This document shows, piece after piece, positions 1-7,697 of a stretch of DNA of 64,000 nt. Origin of the DNA: Lentisphaeria bacterium. GTDB lineage: Bacteria > Verrucomicrobiota > Lentisphaeria > Victivallales > Victivallaceae. The notes below the pieces were generated by a model. The model did no database searches. It saw only the letters and a program-made list of their open reading frames with translations, and was not told where the DNA came from. The stretch spans positions 140,083-204,082 of the forward strand of contig JAFTRX010000078.1 of assembly GCA_017462015.1 (NCBI GenBank), written 5' to 3'. How positions within the stretch are numbered: position 1 is the stretch's first letter; each line of letters starts with the position of its first letter. Made by a program: the position numbers and the translations under genes.

Positions 1-2
1 AA

Positions 3-1373
3 ATGATTTACGATGTACTTGTTATCGGCGGCGGTCCCGGCGGATATCGCGCCGCAGAACGTGCCGGCCACAAAGGTATGAGCGTCTGTCTTTTTGAAGG
101 ACGCTCCCTCGGCGGTGTGTGTCTTAACGAAGGTTGTGTTCCGACCAAGACCTTGCTCTACTCTGCCAAGATTTTTGATTATGCCAACGGCGGCGGTGAC
201 CACTACGGTGTCACCGTTACCGGCGCGAAGATCGACCACGCCAAAGTGGTTGCGCGCAAGGACAAAGTCGTCAAAATGCTGGTCTCCGGCGTTGCGATGC
301 AGATGAAAGGCGCCAAGGTCAACGTCGTCAAAGCTCAGGCGAAGGTCGTCGGCAAGGATGCCAACGGCATCACCGTTGAAGCCAACGGCGAAAAATATGT
401 CGGTAAAAAGCTGATCATCGCCTCCGGTTCCGTGGCGGCTGTTCCCCCGATCCCCGGTTTGAAAGAAGCTGTCGCTTCCGGAGATGCGCTCACCAACCGT
501 GAAATTCTCGCGCTTACCGAAGCACCGAAGAAACTTATCGTTCTCGGCGGCGGTGTCATCGGTCTTGAAATGGCATCTTACTTCAACAGCATCGGCACTG
601 AAGTCGTTGTTGTCGAAATGATGGATCGCATCGGCGGTCCCACCGACAAAGAGATGTCCGAAATGCTCCGCGGCATTTATGAAAAACGCGGCGTGAAATT
701 CATGCTCAAAACCAAAGCTGTCGCCGTCAAAGGCGCTTCTCTGGAAATCGAAAACGCCGACGGCAAATCCACTATCGCCGCCGACAAGATCCTCGTCGCT
801 ATCGGCCGCCGTGCCAATACCGCCGATATGGGCTTTGAAAACATCAATCTTTACATGGAACGCGGTGCCATCCAGACCGACGACCAGATGAAGACCAACG
901 TTTCCGATGTCTACGCTATCGGCGATGCCAACGGCAAATCCATGCTTGCTCACACTGCGTATCGTGAAGGCGAAGTTGCTGTCAACGTTATCGCCGGTGA
1001 AAATGACCGCATGGATTACAGCGCCATTCCGGCTGTCATCTACACCAACCCGGAAATCTCCAGCGTCGGTGAAACTGAAGAGACCGCCGCGCAGAAGGGA
1101 CTCAAGTTCCGCGTGGTCAAACTTCCGTTGATGTTCAGCGGCCGTTATATCGCTGAAAACGAAGGCGGCAACGGTTTTGTCAAAATGATCCTCGATGCTG
1201 ATGACATTCTCATCGGTGCCGCGATCATCGGCAACCCCGGCAGTGAAATGATTTTCGGTCTCGCCATGGCGATCACCCGCAAACTCACCTGTGCCGAAAT
1301 CGCTAAAGTTGTCTTCCCGCACCCGACCGTCGGCGAAGTCTTCCGCGATGCCATCCTCGAACAAGTCAAGTAA
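3..1373 (+). CDS. lpdA: Dihydrolipoyl dehydrogenase (E3 component)
   Basis: Flavoprotein that reoxidises the dihydrolipoyl groups of 2-oxo acid dehydrogenase complexes with NAD+. The 456-residue product opens with the FAD-binding motif GGGPGG (residues 9-14) and has the redox-active disulfide CLNEGCVPTK with Cys40 and Cys45. A second Rossmann motif, LGGGVIGLEM, lies near residue 180, and the catalytic HPTVGE (His440, Glu445) is at the end. The ATG is at base 3, so the N-terminus is complete, but any ribosome site or upstream gene lies outside the window. It is 38 bp from the E1 gene and likely in its operon. The E2 acyltransferase is not in view and may lie upstream (inference). Confidence 0.95.
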   Translation: MIYDVLVIGGGPGGYRAAERAGHKGMSVCLFEGRSLGGVCLNEGCVPTKTLLYSAKIFDYANGGGDHYGVTVTGAKIDHAKVVARKDKVVKMLVSGVAMQMKGAKVNVVKAQAKVVGKDANGITVEANGEKYVGKKLIIASGSVAAVPPIPGLKEAVASGDALTNREILALTEAPKKLIVLGGGVIGLEMASYFNSIGTEVVVVEMMDRIGGPTDKEMSEMLRGIYEKRGVKFMLKTKAVAVKGASLEIENADGKSTIAADKILVAIGRRANTADMGFENINLYMERGAIQTDDQMKTNVSDVYAIGDANGKSMLAHTAYREGEVAVNVIAGENDRMDYSAIPAVIYTNPEISSVGETEETAAQKGLKFRVVKLPLMFSGRYIAENEGGNGFVKMILDADDILIGAAIIGNPGSEMIFGLAMAITRKLTCAEIAKVVFPHPTVGEVFRDAILEQVK

Positions 1374-1411
1374 TCAAACCATATCAACCCATAAAATAAG
1401 GAAACAGAAAA

Positions 1412-3883
1412 ATGCCGAAATGTCAATACATCGACCCGGCTGAAGTCCGTAAACCCGGTATCGTGGAATTGGGCAGTATTCCGCTCAATCAGTACAAAAA
1501 ATCTTTTGCTGAAGAGAAAAAAATCTACAGCAAAGATGCTCTGCTGGGTATCTACAAAGATATGCAGTTCATCCGCGAATTTGAAACCATGCTTTTCCAG
1601 GTTCGTACCCAGAAGCATTACAACGGTATCGATTACCTCTATACCGGTCCTGCTCACCTCTACACCGGTGAAGAAGCTCAGGCGGTCGGTATGGCTTACA
1701 ACTTGACCAAAGATGATATGATCTTCGGTTCTCACCGCAGCCACGGCGAAGTGCTTGCCAAAGGTTTCAATGCTATCCGCAACCTCCCCGAAAAAGAGTT
1801 GATGGAGATCATGGAAGGCTTCTTCGGCGGCGATTTGCTCCGTGTCGTTGAAAAGCACAACAAGAGCGGCAACGTCCGTGACCTCGCGCTGGACTATTTG
1901 CTCTACGGCTTCATGGCTGAACTCTTCGGCCGCGCCAACGGTTTTACCCGCGGTCTGGGTAACTCCATGCACGTCTTCTTCCTCCCCTTCGGTATCTATC
2001 CCAACAACGCCATCGTCGGCGGTTCCGCCGGTATCTCTGCCGGTGCCGCGCTCTACAAGAAGGTCAACCGCAAACCCGGTATGGTCGTCTGCAACTGCGG
2101 TGACGGTGCCATGGCGCGCGGTCCGGTCTGGGAAGCGTTGAACTTCGCCTCCATGGACCAGTACTTCAAACTCTGGGACAAAGAATTCCAGGGCGGTCTG
2201 CCGGTTCTCTTCCACTGCATCAACAACGGTTACGGCATGGGTGGTCAGACCCGCGGCGAAACCATGGCTTATGACATCGCTGCCCGTATCGGTTCCGGTG
2301 TCCGTCCGGATGCGCTCCACGCTGAACGCGTTGACGGTTACGATCCGCTCGCTGTCATCGATGCCTTCAAGCGCAAACGCGAGATCCTGCTCAACAACCA
2401 GGGCCCCGTTTTCCTCGAAACCGTCACCTACCGTTACGTCGGTCACAGCGCCACTGACAGCAGCAGCTATCGTACCCAGGAAGAAATCGAAGCCTGGAGA
2501 GCGCAGGATTCCATCGCCGCCTTCCGTGACAAACTGGTCAAAGGCAAGGTCGAAAAAGATGGCGCGTTCGATGAATTCAACGCCGATATCAAGGAACGCA
2601 TCACCCGCATCATGAAGCTGGCTATCGATGAGCAGGTCTCTCCGCGCATCGACCCTGCCCGCGAACCCGATGCCATGCGTAAATACATGCTCTCCAACGA
2701 ACGCGTGGAAAAATTCGACGATCGCAAGCCCGATGTTACCATGCCGCTGGAAGAGAACTCCAACCTCAAGAAGATCATGACCAAAAAACGTTTCGGCTTT
2801 GACGAAAACGGCAAAGAGGTCTCCAAGCTGGTCGCGTACAACATGCGTGATGCGCTCTTTGAAGCGATCATCAACAAGTTCTACACCGATCCCACGCTGA
2901 TCGCCTTCGGTGAAGATAACCGTGACTGGGGCGGCGCTTATGGTGTCTACCGCGGTCTTACTGAAGCTATCCCCTATCACCGCTTCTTCAACGCGCCGAT
3001 CTCTGAAAGCGCCATCGTTGCGGCGGCTTGCGGTTACGCTCTCTGCGGCGGCCGTGCCATTCCGGAACTGATGTACTGCGACTTCCTCGGCTGCGCCGGT
3101 GACGAAGTGTTCAACCAGCTCGCCAAATGGCAGGCAATGTCCGCCGGCGTTCTCAAGATGCCGGTCGTCCTCCGCGTTTCTGTCGGTGCCAAATACGGTG
3201 CCCAGCATGCTCAGGACTGGACCAGCTTGTGCGCCCATATCCCCGGTCTGAAAGTTTGCTTCCCGGCTACTCCGTACGATGCCAAGGGGTTGATGAACGC
3301 CGCGTTGAGCGGTACCGACCCGGTCATCTTCTTTGAAAGCCAGAAGCTCTACGACACCAGCGAACAGTTCCACGAAGGCGGCGTTCCCACCGAGTACTAT
3401 GAAGTGCCCATCGGTGAACCCGACATCAAACGTGCCGGTTCCGATCTGACCATCCTCTCCATCGGTGCCACGCTCTATCCGGCGATGAAAGCCGCCAAGG
3501 AAATGAGCGAAAAGTATGGTATCGAAGCGGAAATCGTCGATGCCCGCAGTCTGGTTCCGTTCAACTACGACAAGCTGATCGAATCGGTCAAGAAGACCGG
3601 CCGTCTGCTGTTGATCTCCGACGCGTGCGAACGCGGCAGCTTCCTCAACGATGTCGCCGCCAACGTCACCCGTCTTGCCTTTGATTACCTCGATGCGCCT
3701 CCGGTCGTGGTCGGTGCTCCCAACAGCATCTCTCCCTGTCCGGAACTGGAACAGTTCTACTATCCGCAGGCCTCCTGGATCCTCGATGCGGTCAACGAAG
3801 CGATTCTGCCGCTCCCGGGTTACACCGCCGCGATGAACTTCACCCGCGTGGAGAAACTCCGCCGCGCCAAATTGGGAATCTAA
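1412..3883 (+). CDS. Fused 2-oxo acid dehydrogenase E1 (alpha + beta in one chain)
   Basis: Thiamine-diphosphate E1 of a pyruvate, branched-chain 2-oxo acid or acetoin dehydrogenase complex. The 823-residue chain joins the usually separate alpha and beta subunits. The alpha part (about residues 60-440) has HRSHGEVLAKG and the TPP/Mg motif starting GDGAMARG at residue 230 and ending at the NN of INNGYGMGG near 270. The beta part (about 475-823) starts NMRDALFEAI and contains AFGEDNRDWGG, the PISESAIV active-site stretch and a transketolase C-terminal domain. A good AAGGAAA ribosome site precedes the ATG. The substrate cannot be fixed from sequence. The gene sits between lpdA and a zinc alcohol dehydrogenase gene. 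Confidence 0.9.
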   Translation: MPKCQYIDPAEVRKPGIVELGSIPLNQYKKSFAEEKKIYSKDALLGIYKDMQFIREFETMLFQVRTQKHYNGIDYLYTGPAHLYTGEEAQAVGMAYNLTKDDMIFGSHRSHGEVLAKGFNAIRNLPEKELMEIMEGFFGGDLLRVVEKHNKSGNVRDLALDYLLYGFMAELFGRANGFTRGLGNSMHVFFLPFGIYPNNAIVGGSAGISAGAALYKKVNRKPGMVVCNCGDGAMARGPVWEALNFASMDQYFKLWDKEFQGGLPVLFHCINNGYGMGGQTRGETMAYDIAARIGSGVRPDALHAERVDGYDPLAVIDAFKRKREILLNNQGPVFLETVTYRYVGHSATDSSSYRTQEEIEAWRAQDSIAAFRDKLVKGKVEKDGAFDEFNADIKERITRIMKLAIDEQVSPRIDPAREPDAMRKYMLSNERVEKFDDRKPDVTMPLEENSNLKKIMTKKRFGFDENGKEVSKLVAYNMRDALFEAIINKFYTDPTLIAFGEDNRDWGGAYGVYRGLTEAIPYHRFFNAPISESAIVAAACGYALCGGRAIPELMYCDFLGCAGDEVFNQLAKWQAMSAGVLKMPVVLRVSVGAKYGAQHAQDWTSLCAHIPGLKVCFPATPYDAKGLMNAALSGTDPVIFFESQKLYDTSEQFHEGGVPTEYYEVPIGEPDIKRAGSDLTILSIGATLYPAMKAAKEMSEKYGIEAEIVDARSLVPFNYDKLIESVKKTGRLLLISDACERGSFLNDVAANVTRLAFDYLDAPPVVVGAPNSISPCPELEQFYYPQASWILDAVNEAILPLPGYTAAMNFTRVEKLRRAKLGI

Positions 3884-3886
3884 GCA

Positions 3887-5143
3887 ATGAAAACTACTGC
3901 AGTAAGACTTTACGGCAAAGAGGATCTCCGGTTGGAAACTTTCGACCTGCCGGAGATCACCGAGAACGAAATTCTCGCCCGCATCGTCAGCGACAGTATC
4001 TGCATGTCCAGTTTCAAGGCTGCAGAACAGGGACCCGCCCACAAGCGGGTTCCCGATGATGTTGCGGAGAACCCCATCATCATCGGTCACGAATTTTGCG
4101 GTGAGATCGTTCAGGTCGGAGCCAAGTGGCAGAATGAGTTCAAGGCGGGCGACCGCTTTGCCATTCAGCCGGCGATCAACTACAAAGGTTCTCTCGCCGC
4201 GCCCGGATACTCCTACAAGTATATCGGCGGCGATGCCACCTATATCGTTATCCCGTCCGAAGTGATGGAAACCGGCAGTCTGCTCGCTTACAATGGCGAA
4301 GGTTTCTTCCACGGTTCACTGGCGGAACCCGTCTCCTGTGTTATCGGTGCGTTCCACGCCCAGTACCACACCACCAACGGCTGCTATGAACACAAAATGG
4401 GTATCGTTGAAGGCGGAAAAATGGCGATCCTCGCCGGTGTCGGTCCGATGGGACTCGGTGCTGTCGATTATGCCATCCACGGCCCGCGCCGTCCGAAACT
4501 TCTCGTTGTCACTGACATCGATGATGCCCGTCTTGCCCGCGCCGCCACGTTGTACACCGTTGAAGATGCCAAAGCCAACGGAGTGGAACTGGTTTACCTC
4601 AACACCGGCTGTGCCGATGCGGTGGAAAAACTGATGGCGCTCTCCGGCAACACCGGTTACGATGATGTCATGTGCTTCGCGCCGGTGCGCCCGGTGGTCG
4701 AGCAGGGTGACAAGATCCTCGGCCGTGACGGATGTCTGAACTTCTTTGCCGGTCCCCTCGACCCGCAGTTCAAGGCTGAATTCAACTTCTACAACGTCCA
4801 CTATGCCTCCACCCACATCGTGGGTACTTCCGGCGGTAACACCGATGACATGCGCGAAGCGCTGGCGTTGATGGAACAGGGTAAGATCAATCCTGCCGGT
4901 ATGATTACTCACGTCGGCGGTATTGATGCGGTCATCCCGACCACGTTGAATCTGCCCAACATCAAGGGCGGTAAGAAACTTATCTACACCGGCATCAATC
5001 TGCCGTTGACCGCGATTGCGGACTTTGCCGAACTCGGCAAGACCGATCCGCTGTTTGCGAAACTTGCTGAGATCGTCGAAAAGAGCAACATGCTCTGGAG
5101 CATCGAAGCTGAAAAGGCGCTGCTTGCTCACTTCAATGCGTGA
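3887..5143 (+). CDS. Zinc-type medium-chain alcohol/polyol dehydrogenase (sorbose-1-phosphate reductase-like)
   Basis: NAD(P)-dependent oxidoreductase of the zinc MDR family, 418 residues. Catalytic zinc ligands are recognisable as Cys39 (in SICMSSF), His68 and Glu69 (GHEF). The nucleotide fold has AILAGVGPMGLGAV. The four-cysteine structural zinc loop of classical alcohol dehydrogenases is absent, replaced by a stretch around NYKGSLAAPG; this and the overall length recall the L-sorbose-1-phosphate reductase branch (recollection, unsearched). It starts 4 bp after the E1 stop, in the same frame, so it is translationally linked to the E1 gene. That suggests oxidation of a polyol or hydroxy compound feeding the E1 complex (inference). 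Confidence 0.8.
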   Translation: MKTTAVRLYGKEDLRLETFDLPEITENEILARIVSDSICMSSFKAAEQGPAHKRVPDDVAENPIIIGHEFCGEIVQVGAKWQNEFKAGDRFAIQPAINYKGSLAAPGYSYKYIGGDATYIVIPSEVMETGSLLAYNGEGFFHGSLAEPVSCVIGAFHAQYHTTNGCYEHKMGIVEGGKMAILAGVGPMGLGAVDYAIHGPRRPKLLVVTDIDDARLARAATLYTVEDAKANGVELVYLNTGCADAVEKLMALSGNTGYDDVMCFAPVRPVVEQGDKILGRDGCLNFFAGPLDPQFKAEFNFYNVHYASTHIVGTSGGNTDDMREALALMEQGKINPAGMITHVGGIDAVIPTTLNLPNIKGGKKLIYTGINLPLTAIADFAELGKTDPLFAKLAEIVEKSNMLWSIEAEKALLAHFNA

Positions 5144-5162
5144 TCAAACCAGCTCCGTCAAG

Positions 5163-5204
5163 ACCCCGTATGTGAAAATATTCATGTGCGGGGTTTGATT
5201 TTTT
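5163..5204 (+). terminator. Rho-independent terminator of the lpdA-E1-dehydrogenase operon
   Basis: A 14-bp stem (5163-5176 with 5181-5194, including a few G-T pairs) starts with five A/C-G pairs ACCCCG, has a 4-nt loop, and is followed by TTGATTTTTT. It lies 20 bp after the dehydrogenase stop codon. Confidence 0.85.
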
Positions 5205-5738
5205 ATAGAAAATGATTATATTAAAAAAGATGTTTTTTATATAAACGGGAGGATTTTTTCAATATTATAGAGAATAATTTTAGTTAAATGCTGGTAAGAA
5301 ATATTTATCAGCATTAAAAATTGAATAATCGACATCCGCTCCAGAACTACCACTTCTAAAAGAGATGTCAGCACGATATATCCGGCGATGTTGTCAAATA
5401 CTTGGCGACTCATTCCGGAGAGTGTATTGTGCTGGCTGTGGTAGGCTTGGAGCGGACATTCCTGGAATGGTCGCTTTTTTTAATACTAAAGTCGGGAGGT
5501 TTTATGATAAAATATTAAGTCTAAAAATAAAACAAGTTCAATTACAGCTGCTGTTCGCTCCAGATCTACCACATCAAAACGTACAAGTCAGCCCAAAACA
5601 TATAACAGAATAATTGTATTGAGGTCATTGCGAAAATCCTCATTTTCTTCGATTTTTCACTTACCCGGATCGTGCCTGAATTCGGGAATGTTTTGCTGTG
5701 CAGATTTCCGGAGCATAGTTCAAAGGAGTGAAAAAATT
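5205..5738 (+). other. AT-rich non-coding island with palindromic element
   Basis: No convincing gene. A small hairpin (AATGCTGGTAA with TTATCAGCATT) lies at 5287-5315. A long imperfect palindrome spans 5331-5460: the arm GACATCCGCTCC..CTACCAC at 5331-5353 is answered by GTGGTAGG..GGAGCGGACAT at 5438-5459, with further pairing inside (GTCAGCAC with GTGCTGGC). A direct repeat of the left arm, CGCTCCAGATCTACCAC, recurs at about 5549-5566. The rest, up to the ribosome site at 5724-5729, shows no feature I can name. Base composition is markedly poorer in G+C than the neighbouring operons. Confidence 0.6.
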
Positions 5739-6743
5739 ATGTTTAGTGTATTAAAGAAAATAATCAGACTTTTTATCGGCTTGCTTCCCCGGCGATTGGA
5801 AACTGCAATTTACAAAATGATTTTTTCTGTAACGAAGCATCGTTATCACAGTTACGGAGAAATTCAAAAATATTTCCCTGTCAATAAAAACTTATCTTCA
5901 ACAAAGGAAATATTGTTTTCTCACAGTGGTCATTTGGGAGATATTTTGTATTCATTGTATTTTTGTAGGGAATTGTCTGCCGTATATGGAATGGAGAGTT
6001 TTAATTTCCACATCAGAACCAATGTGGCATCTCCTGAATTAAAAAATTTGAAGCATCCATGCTGTGAGGTAAGAATAACTTTTGAAAGCGCTAAATTCCT
6101 TGTCGGATTGCTGGAAAATCAAAGATATATAAACAGAGTGAGTTATGGAGATGAACTCCCGGAAAATGCCATTGATCTTGATCTTTTTCGCAAATTACCT
6201 GTAAATTTCAGTGCAGGGCATATTCCTGATTACTATTATGATTTGGTTGATAAGCATTTGCCAAGACTATTCGGAGAAAAGATTATATCTGTTGAACCGG
6301 ATTATAAATACCATGATAAAATAGCAGTGATCGCGACCTGCCGTTATCGAAATGTTTTCGTTGATATGGGCGCGTTAAAGCCATTTCGGGAACATTTGGT
6401 TTTTGTCGGATTGCCGGAAGAGTACGAAGATTTTTGCAAAAAATATTTTACGCTGGAATATATGAATACAGGAAAGTCTATGCATGACATTGCACGCTGC
6501 TTTTCCTGTATAAAGGGCGTTATCGGTAATCAAAGTGGACTTTTTGCATTGGCTGAATGCATGAAAATACCACGAATCCTGATCGCTGCCGATTTTTTTG
6601 AGCTTGGTGGTCGTGTGGTTGCCGGACCATGTAATGTAATTCCGCAAGGCGGATGGTGTGAGCGCGTATCAACAACTGCCAAACTGGTTTCTGTGGTAAA
6701 AGAGTTGGTGAGTTGTTTTGAAAACGTGACTGATATTACATGA
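5739..6743 (+). CDS. Glycosyltransferase-like protein, probably acquired
   Basis: 334 residues from the ATG at 5739, which has the ribosome site AAAGGAG seven bases upstream; longer in-frame starts lack one. The N-terminus has a short amphipathic or hydrophobic stretch (IIRLFIGLLPRR). FSHSGHLGDILYSLYFCREL near residue 60 and IGNQSGLFALAECMKIPRILI near 280 resemble the first and last segments of heptosyltransferase/GT-B-like proteins, but I cannot assign a family. It stands alone, flanked by terminators. Its codons (many ATA, TTA, AGA, AAA) are unlike the surrounding genes, which points to horizontal acquisition. Confidence 0.65.
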   Translation: MFSVLKKIIRLFIGLLPRRLETAIYKMIFSVTKHRYHSYGEIQKYFPVNKNLSSTKEILFSHSGHLGDILYSLYFCRELSAVYGMESFNFHIRTNVASPELKNLKHPCCEVRITFESAKFLVGLLENQRYINRVSYGDELPENAIDLDLFRKLPVNFSAGHIPDYYYDLVDKHLPRLFGEKIISVEPDYKYHDKIAVIATCRYRNVFVDMGALKPFREHLVFVGLPEEYEDFCKKYFTLEYMNTGKSMHDIARCFSCIKGVIGNQSGLFALAECMKIPRILIAADFFELGGRVVAGPCNVIPQGGWCERVSTTAKLVSVVKELVSCFENVTDIT

Positions 6744-6762
6744 TTTTACAAAAAAATATTCT

Positions 6763-6796
6763 CCTGCATACATGTGCGTGTATGCAGGATTTTTCT
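6763..6796 (+). terminator. Rho-independent terminator
   Basis: Perfect 10-bp stem CCTGCATACA (6763-6772) with TGTATGCAGG (6779-6788), loop TGTGCG, then ATTTTTCT. It closes the glycosyltransferase-like gene. Confidence 0.85.
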
Positions 6797-6856
6797 GTCA
6801 GCCGTTACTGATAAAAACAGCCGCAAAATGGCAGATTTTTGCAAGTTTTAATGTGG

Positions 6857-6874
6857 ATATGTAAAAATACATAT
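6857..6874. promoter_or_regulatory. Perfect dyad ATATGTA-AAAA-TACATAT, possible operator
   Basis: A perfect 7-bp inverted repeat with a 4-nt spacer, 69 bp before the start of the Dabb gene. Size and position would suit a dimeric repressor site, but AT-rich DNA makes such palindromes by chance more easily, so this is only a candidate. Confidence 0.3.
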
Positions 6875-6942
6875 TGAATTTTTTATTAAGAGAGGTTATT
6901 TTTTGTGCAGTACGATTTTTCAATATCCAATGGAGAAGTATT

Positions 6943-7239
6943 ATGGTCAAACACGTTATTTTATGGAAGCTGAAAGCGGAATATTCTGCGGAAGAAAAAA
7001 CGGAGATCAAGCAGGGAATCAAAGCCGGATTGGAAGCACTTGCCGGAGTTGTTCCCGGACTGGTCGAGATCAAGGTGAATATCAACGGACTGGAAAGTTC
7101 CAACGCCGATTGTATGCTGGATTCCACATTCGTTGATGAAGCGGCACTGAAAGCATACGCCGTACATCCGTCGCATCAGGAGGTTGCCAATACCAAAGTC
7201 CGTCCCTTTGTCGAAACCCGGCTGTGCCTGGATTTCTGA
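6943..7239 (+). CDS. Dabb (stress-responsive alpha/beta barrel) family protein
   Basis: 98 residues starting MVKHVILWKLK, the typical opening of the Dabb family of dimeric alpha/beta-barrel proteins, and ending with the HPSHQEVANTKVRPFVE stretch typical of it. A GGAG ribosome site precedes the ATG at 6943 by seven bases and fixes this start. Members include small stress proteins and some enzymes, so no precise activity can be given. It is a single-gene unit between the 6763 terminator and the palindromic repeat at 7257. Confidence 0.8.
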   Translation: MVKHVILWKLKAEYSAEEKTEIKQGIKAGLEALAGVVPGLVEIKVNINGLESSNADCMLDSTFVDEAALKAYAVHPSHQEVANTKVRPFVETRLCLDF

Positions 7240-7256
7240 TAAGGGGAGATTGCTCA

Positions 7257-7306
7257 GGAGAAGGGAAAAACTTTTTTTCCCGTGAAAAAAGGTTTTTCCC
7301 TTCTCC
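7257..7306 (+). repeat. 23-bp near-perfect hairpin repeat, copy 1
   Basis: Arms 7257-7279 and 7284-7306 pair over 23 bp with one G-T pair and a CCGT loop. It starts 18 bp after the Dabb stop codon. The same hairpin with compensatory differences and the same following tail (CGAACCC..ATCCCTTTTC) occurs at 26173-26226. It could terminate transcription, but the run of T lies inside the stem, not after it. Confidence 0.8.
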
Positions 7307-7461
7307 CGAACCCTCATCCCTTTTCAAAAAAAGCGAAGTATTTGTTAATGTCCCAAATTTTGTGAAACTGAATATACTCTGGAAGAAAATTGTTTTTATA
7401 TTACTTAAAATATAGAACACAGAGTGTGATTTGTCAAGAATAAAAACAGTCGGTTGCAATC
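7307..7461 (+). other. Intergenic DNA: hairpin tail and 40-nt leader module
   Basis: The first 40 bases are the tail that also follows the second hairpin copy at 26227. Bases 7421-7460 (AGAGTGTGATTTGTCAAGAA onward) are a 40-nt module found again at 39101-39140 with one difference; in both places it leads directly into a full palindromic element. No gene is seen. Confidence 0.6.
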
Positions 7462-7582
7462 GGCGGATGGATCGCGAACAAGGTTGGGGGTAAATCAAGG
7501 CGGTGGCGAGGGCGTGGACTCACGTCCTCAACCGAGCCGACGTCCGCCGATTTGCTCCCAAGATTGTCCGCGAGGCGCCGCC
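7462..7582 (+). repeat. Long palindromic intergenic element, copy 1
   Basis: 121 nt. The left arm GGCGGATGGATCGCGAACAA pairs, with small bulges, with the right arm TTGTCCGCGAGGCGCCGCC. Inside are TTGGGGGTAAATC against GATTTGCTCCCAA, and the tip is GGAC-TCAC-GTCC (7516-7527). Other full copies are at 26400 and 39142. See the findings for the covariation. Confidence 0.85.
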
Positions 7583-7624
7583 GCAGGTTATATTTTTCAA
7601 AAAAGGATAATTTCAAACTTCCCA

Positions 7625-7672
7625 GTCCGCCGATTTGCTCCCAAGATTGTCCGCGAGGCGCCGCCGCAGGTT
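7625..7672 (+). repeat. Right-half copy of the palindromic element
   Basis: Exact 48-bp duplicate of 7542-7589, the right half of copy 1 plus GCAGGTT, 35 bp after it. It ends 25 bp from the lpxB stop codon. Confidence 0.85.
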
Positions 7673-7697
7673 GTATCCTCCAACAAACTGGCAATCT

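Noticed and set aside
1145..4312. Uninterrupted minus-strand reading frame of over 1000 codons opposite the E1 and dehydrogenase genes
   Set aside because: It is codon-aligned with the real genes, which share one frame; it stays open because TTA, CTA and TCA codons are avoided in them. The implied protein has no recognisable domains.
5287..5315. Hairpin AATGCTGGTAA/TTATCAGCATT as a terminator
   Set aside because: No T run follows on the plus strand, no gene ends nearby, and the operon already has a terminator at 5163.
5365..5613. Possible 82-residue protein in the AT-rich gap
   Set aside because: No ribosome site, lies across the palindrome, and the sequence resembles nothing I know.
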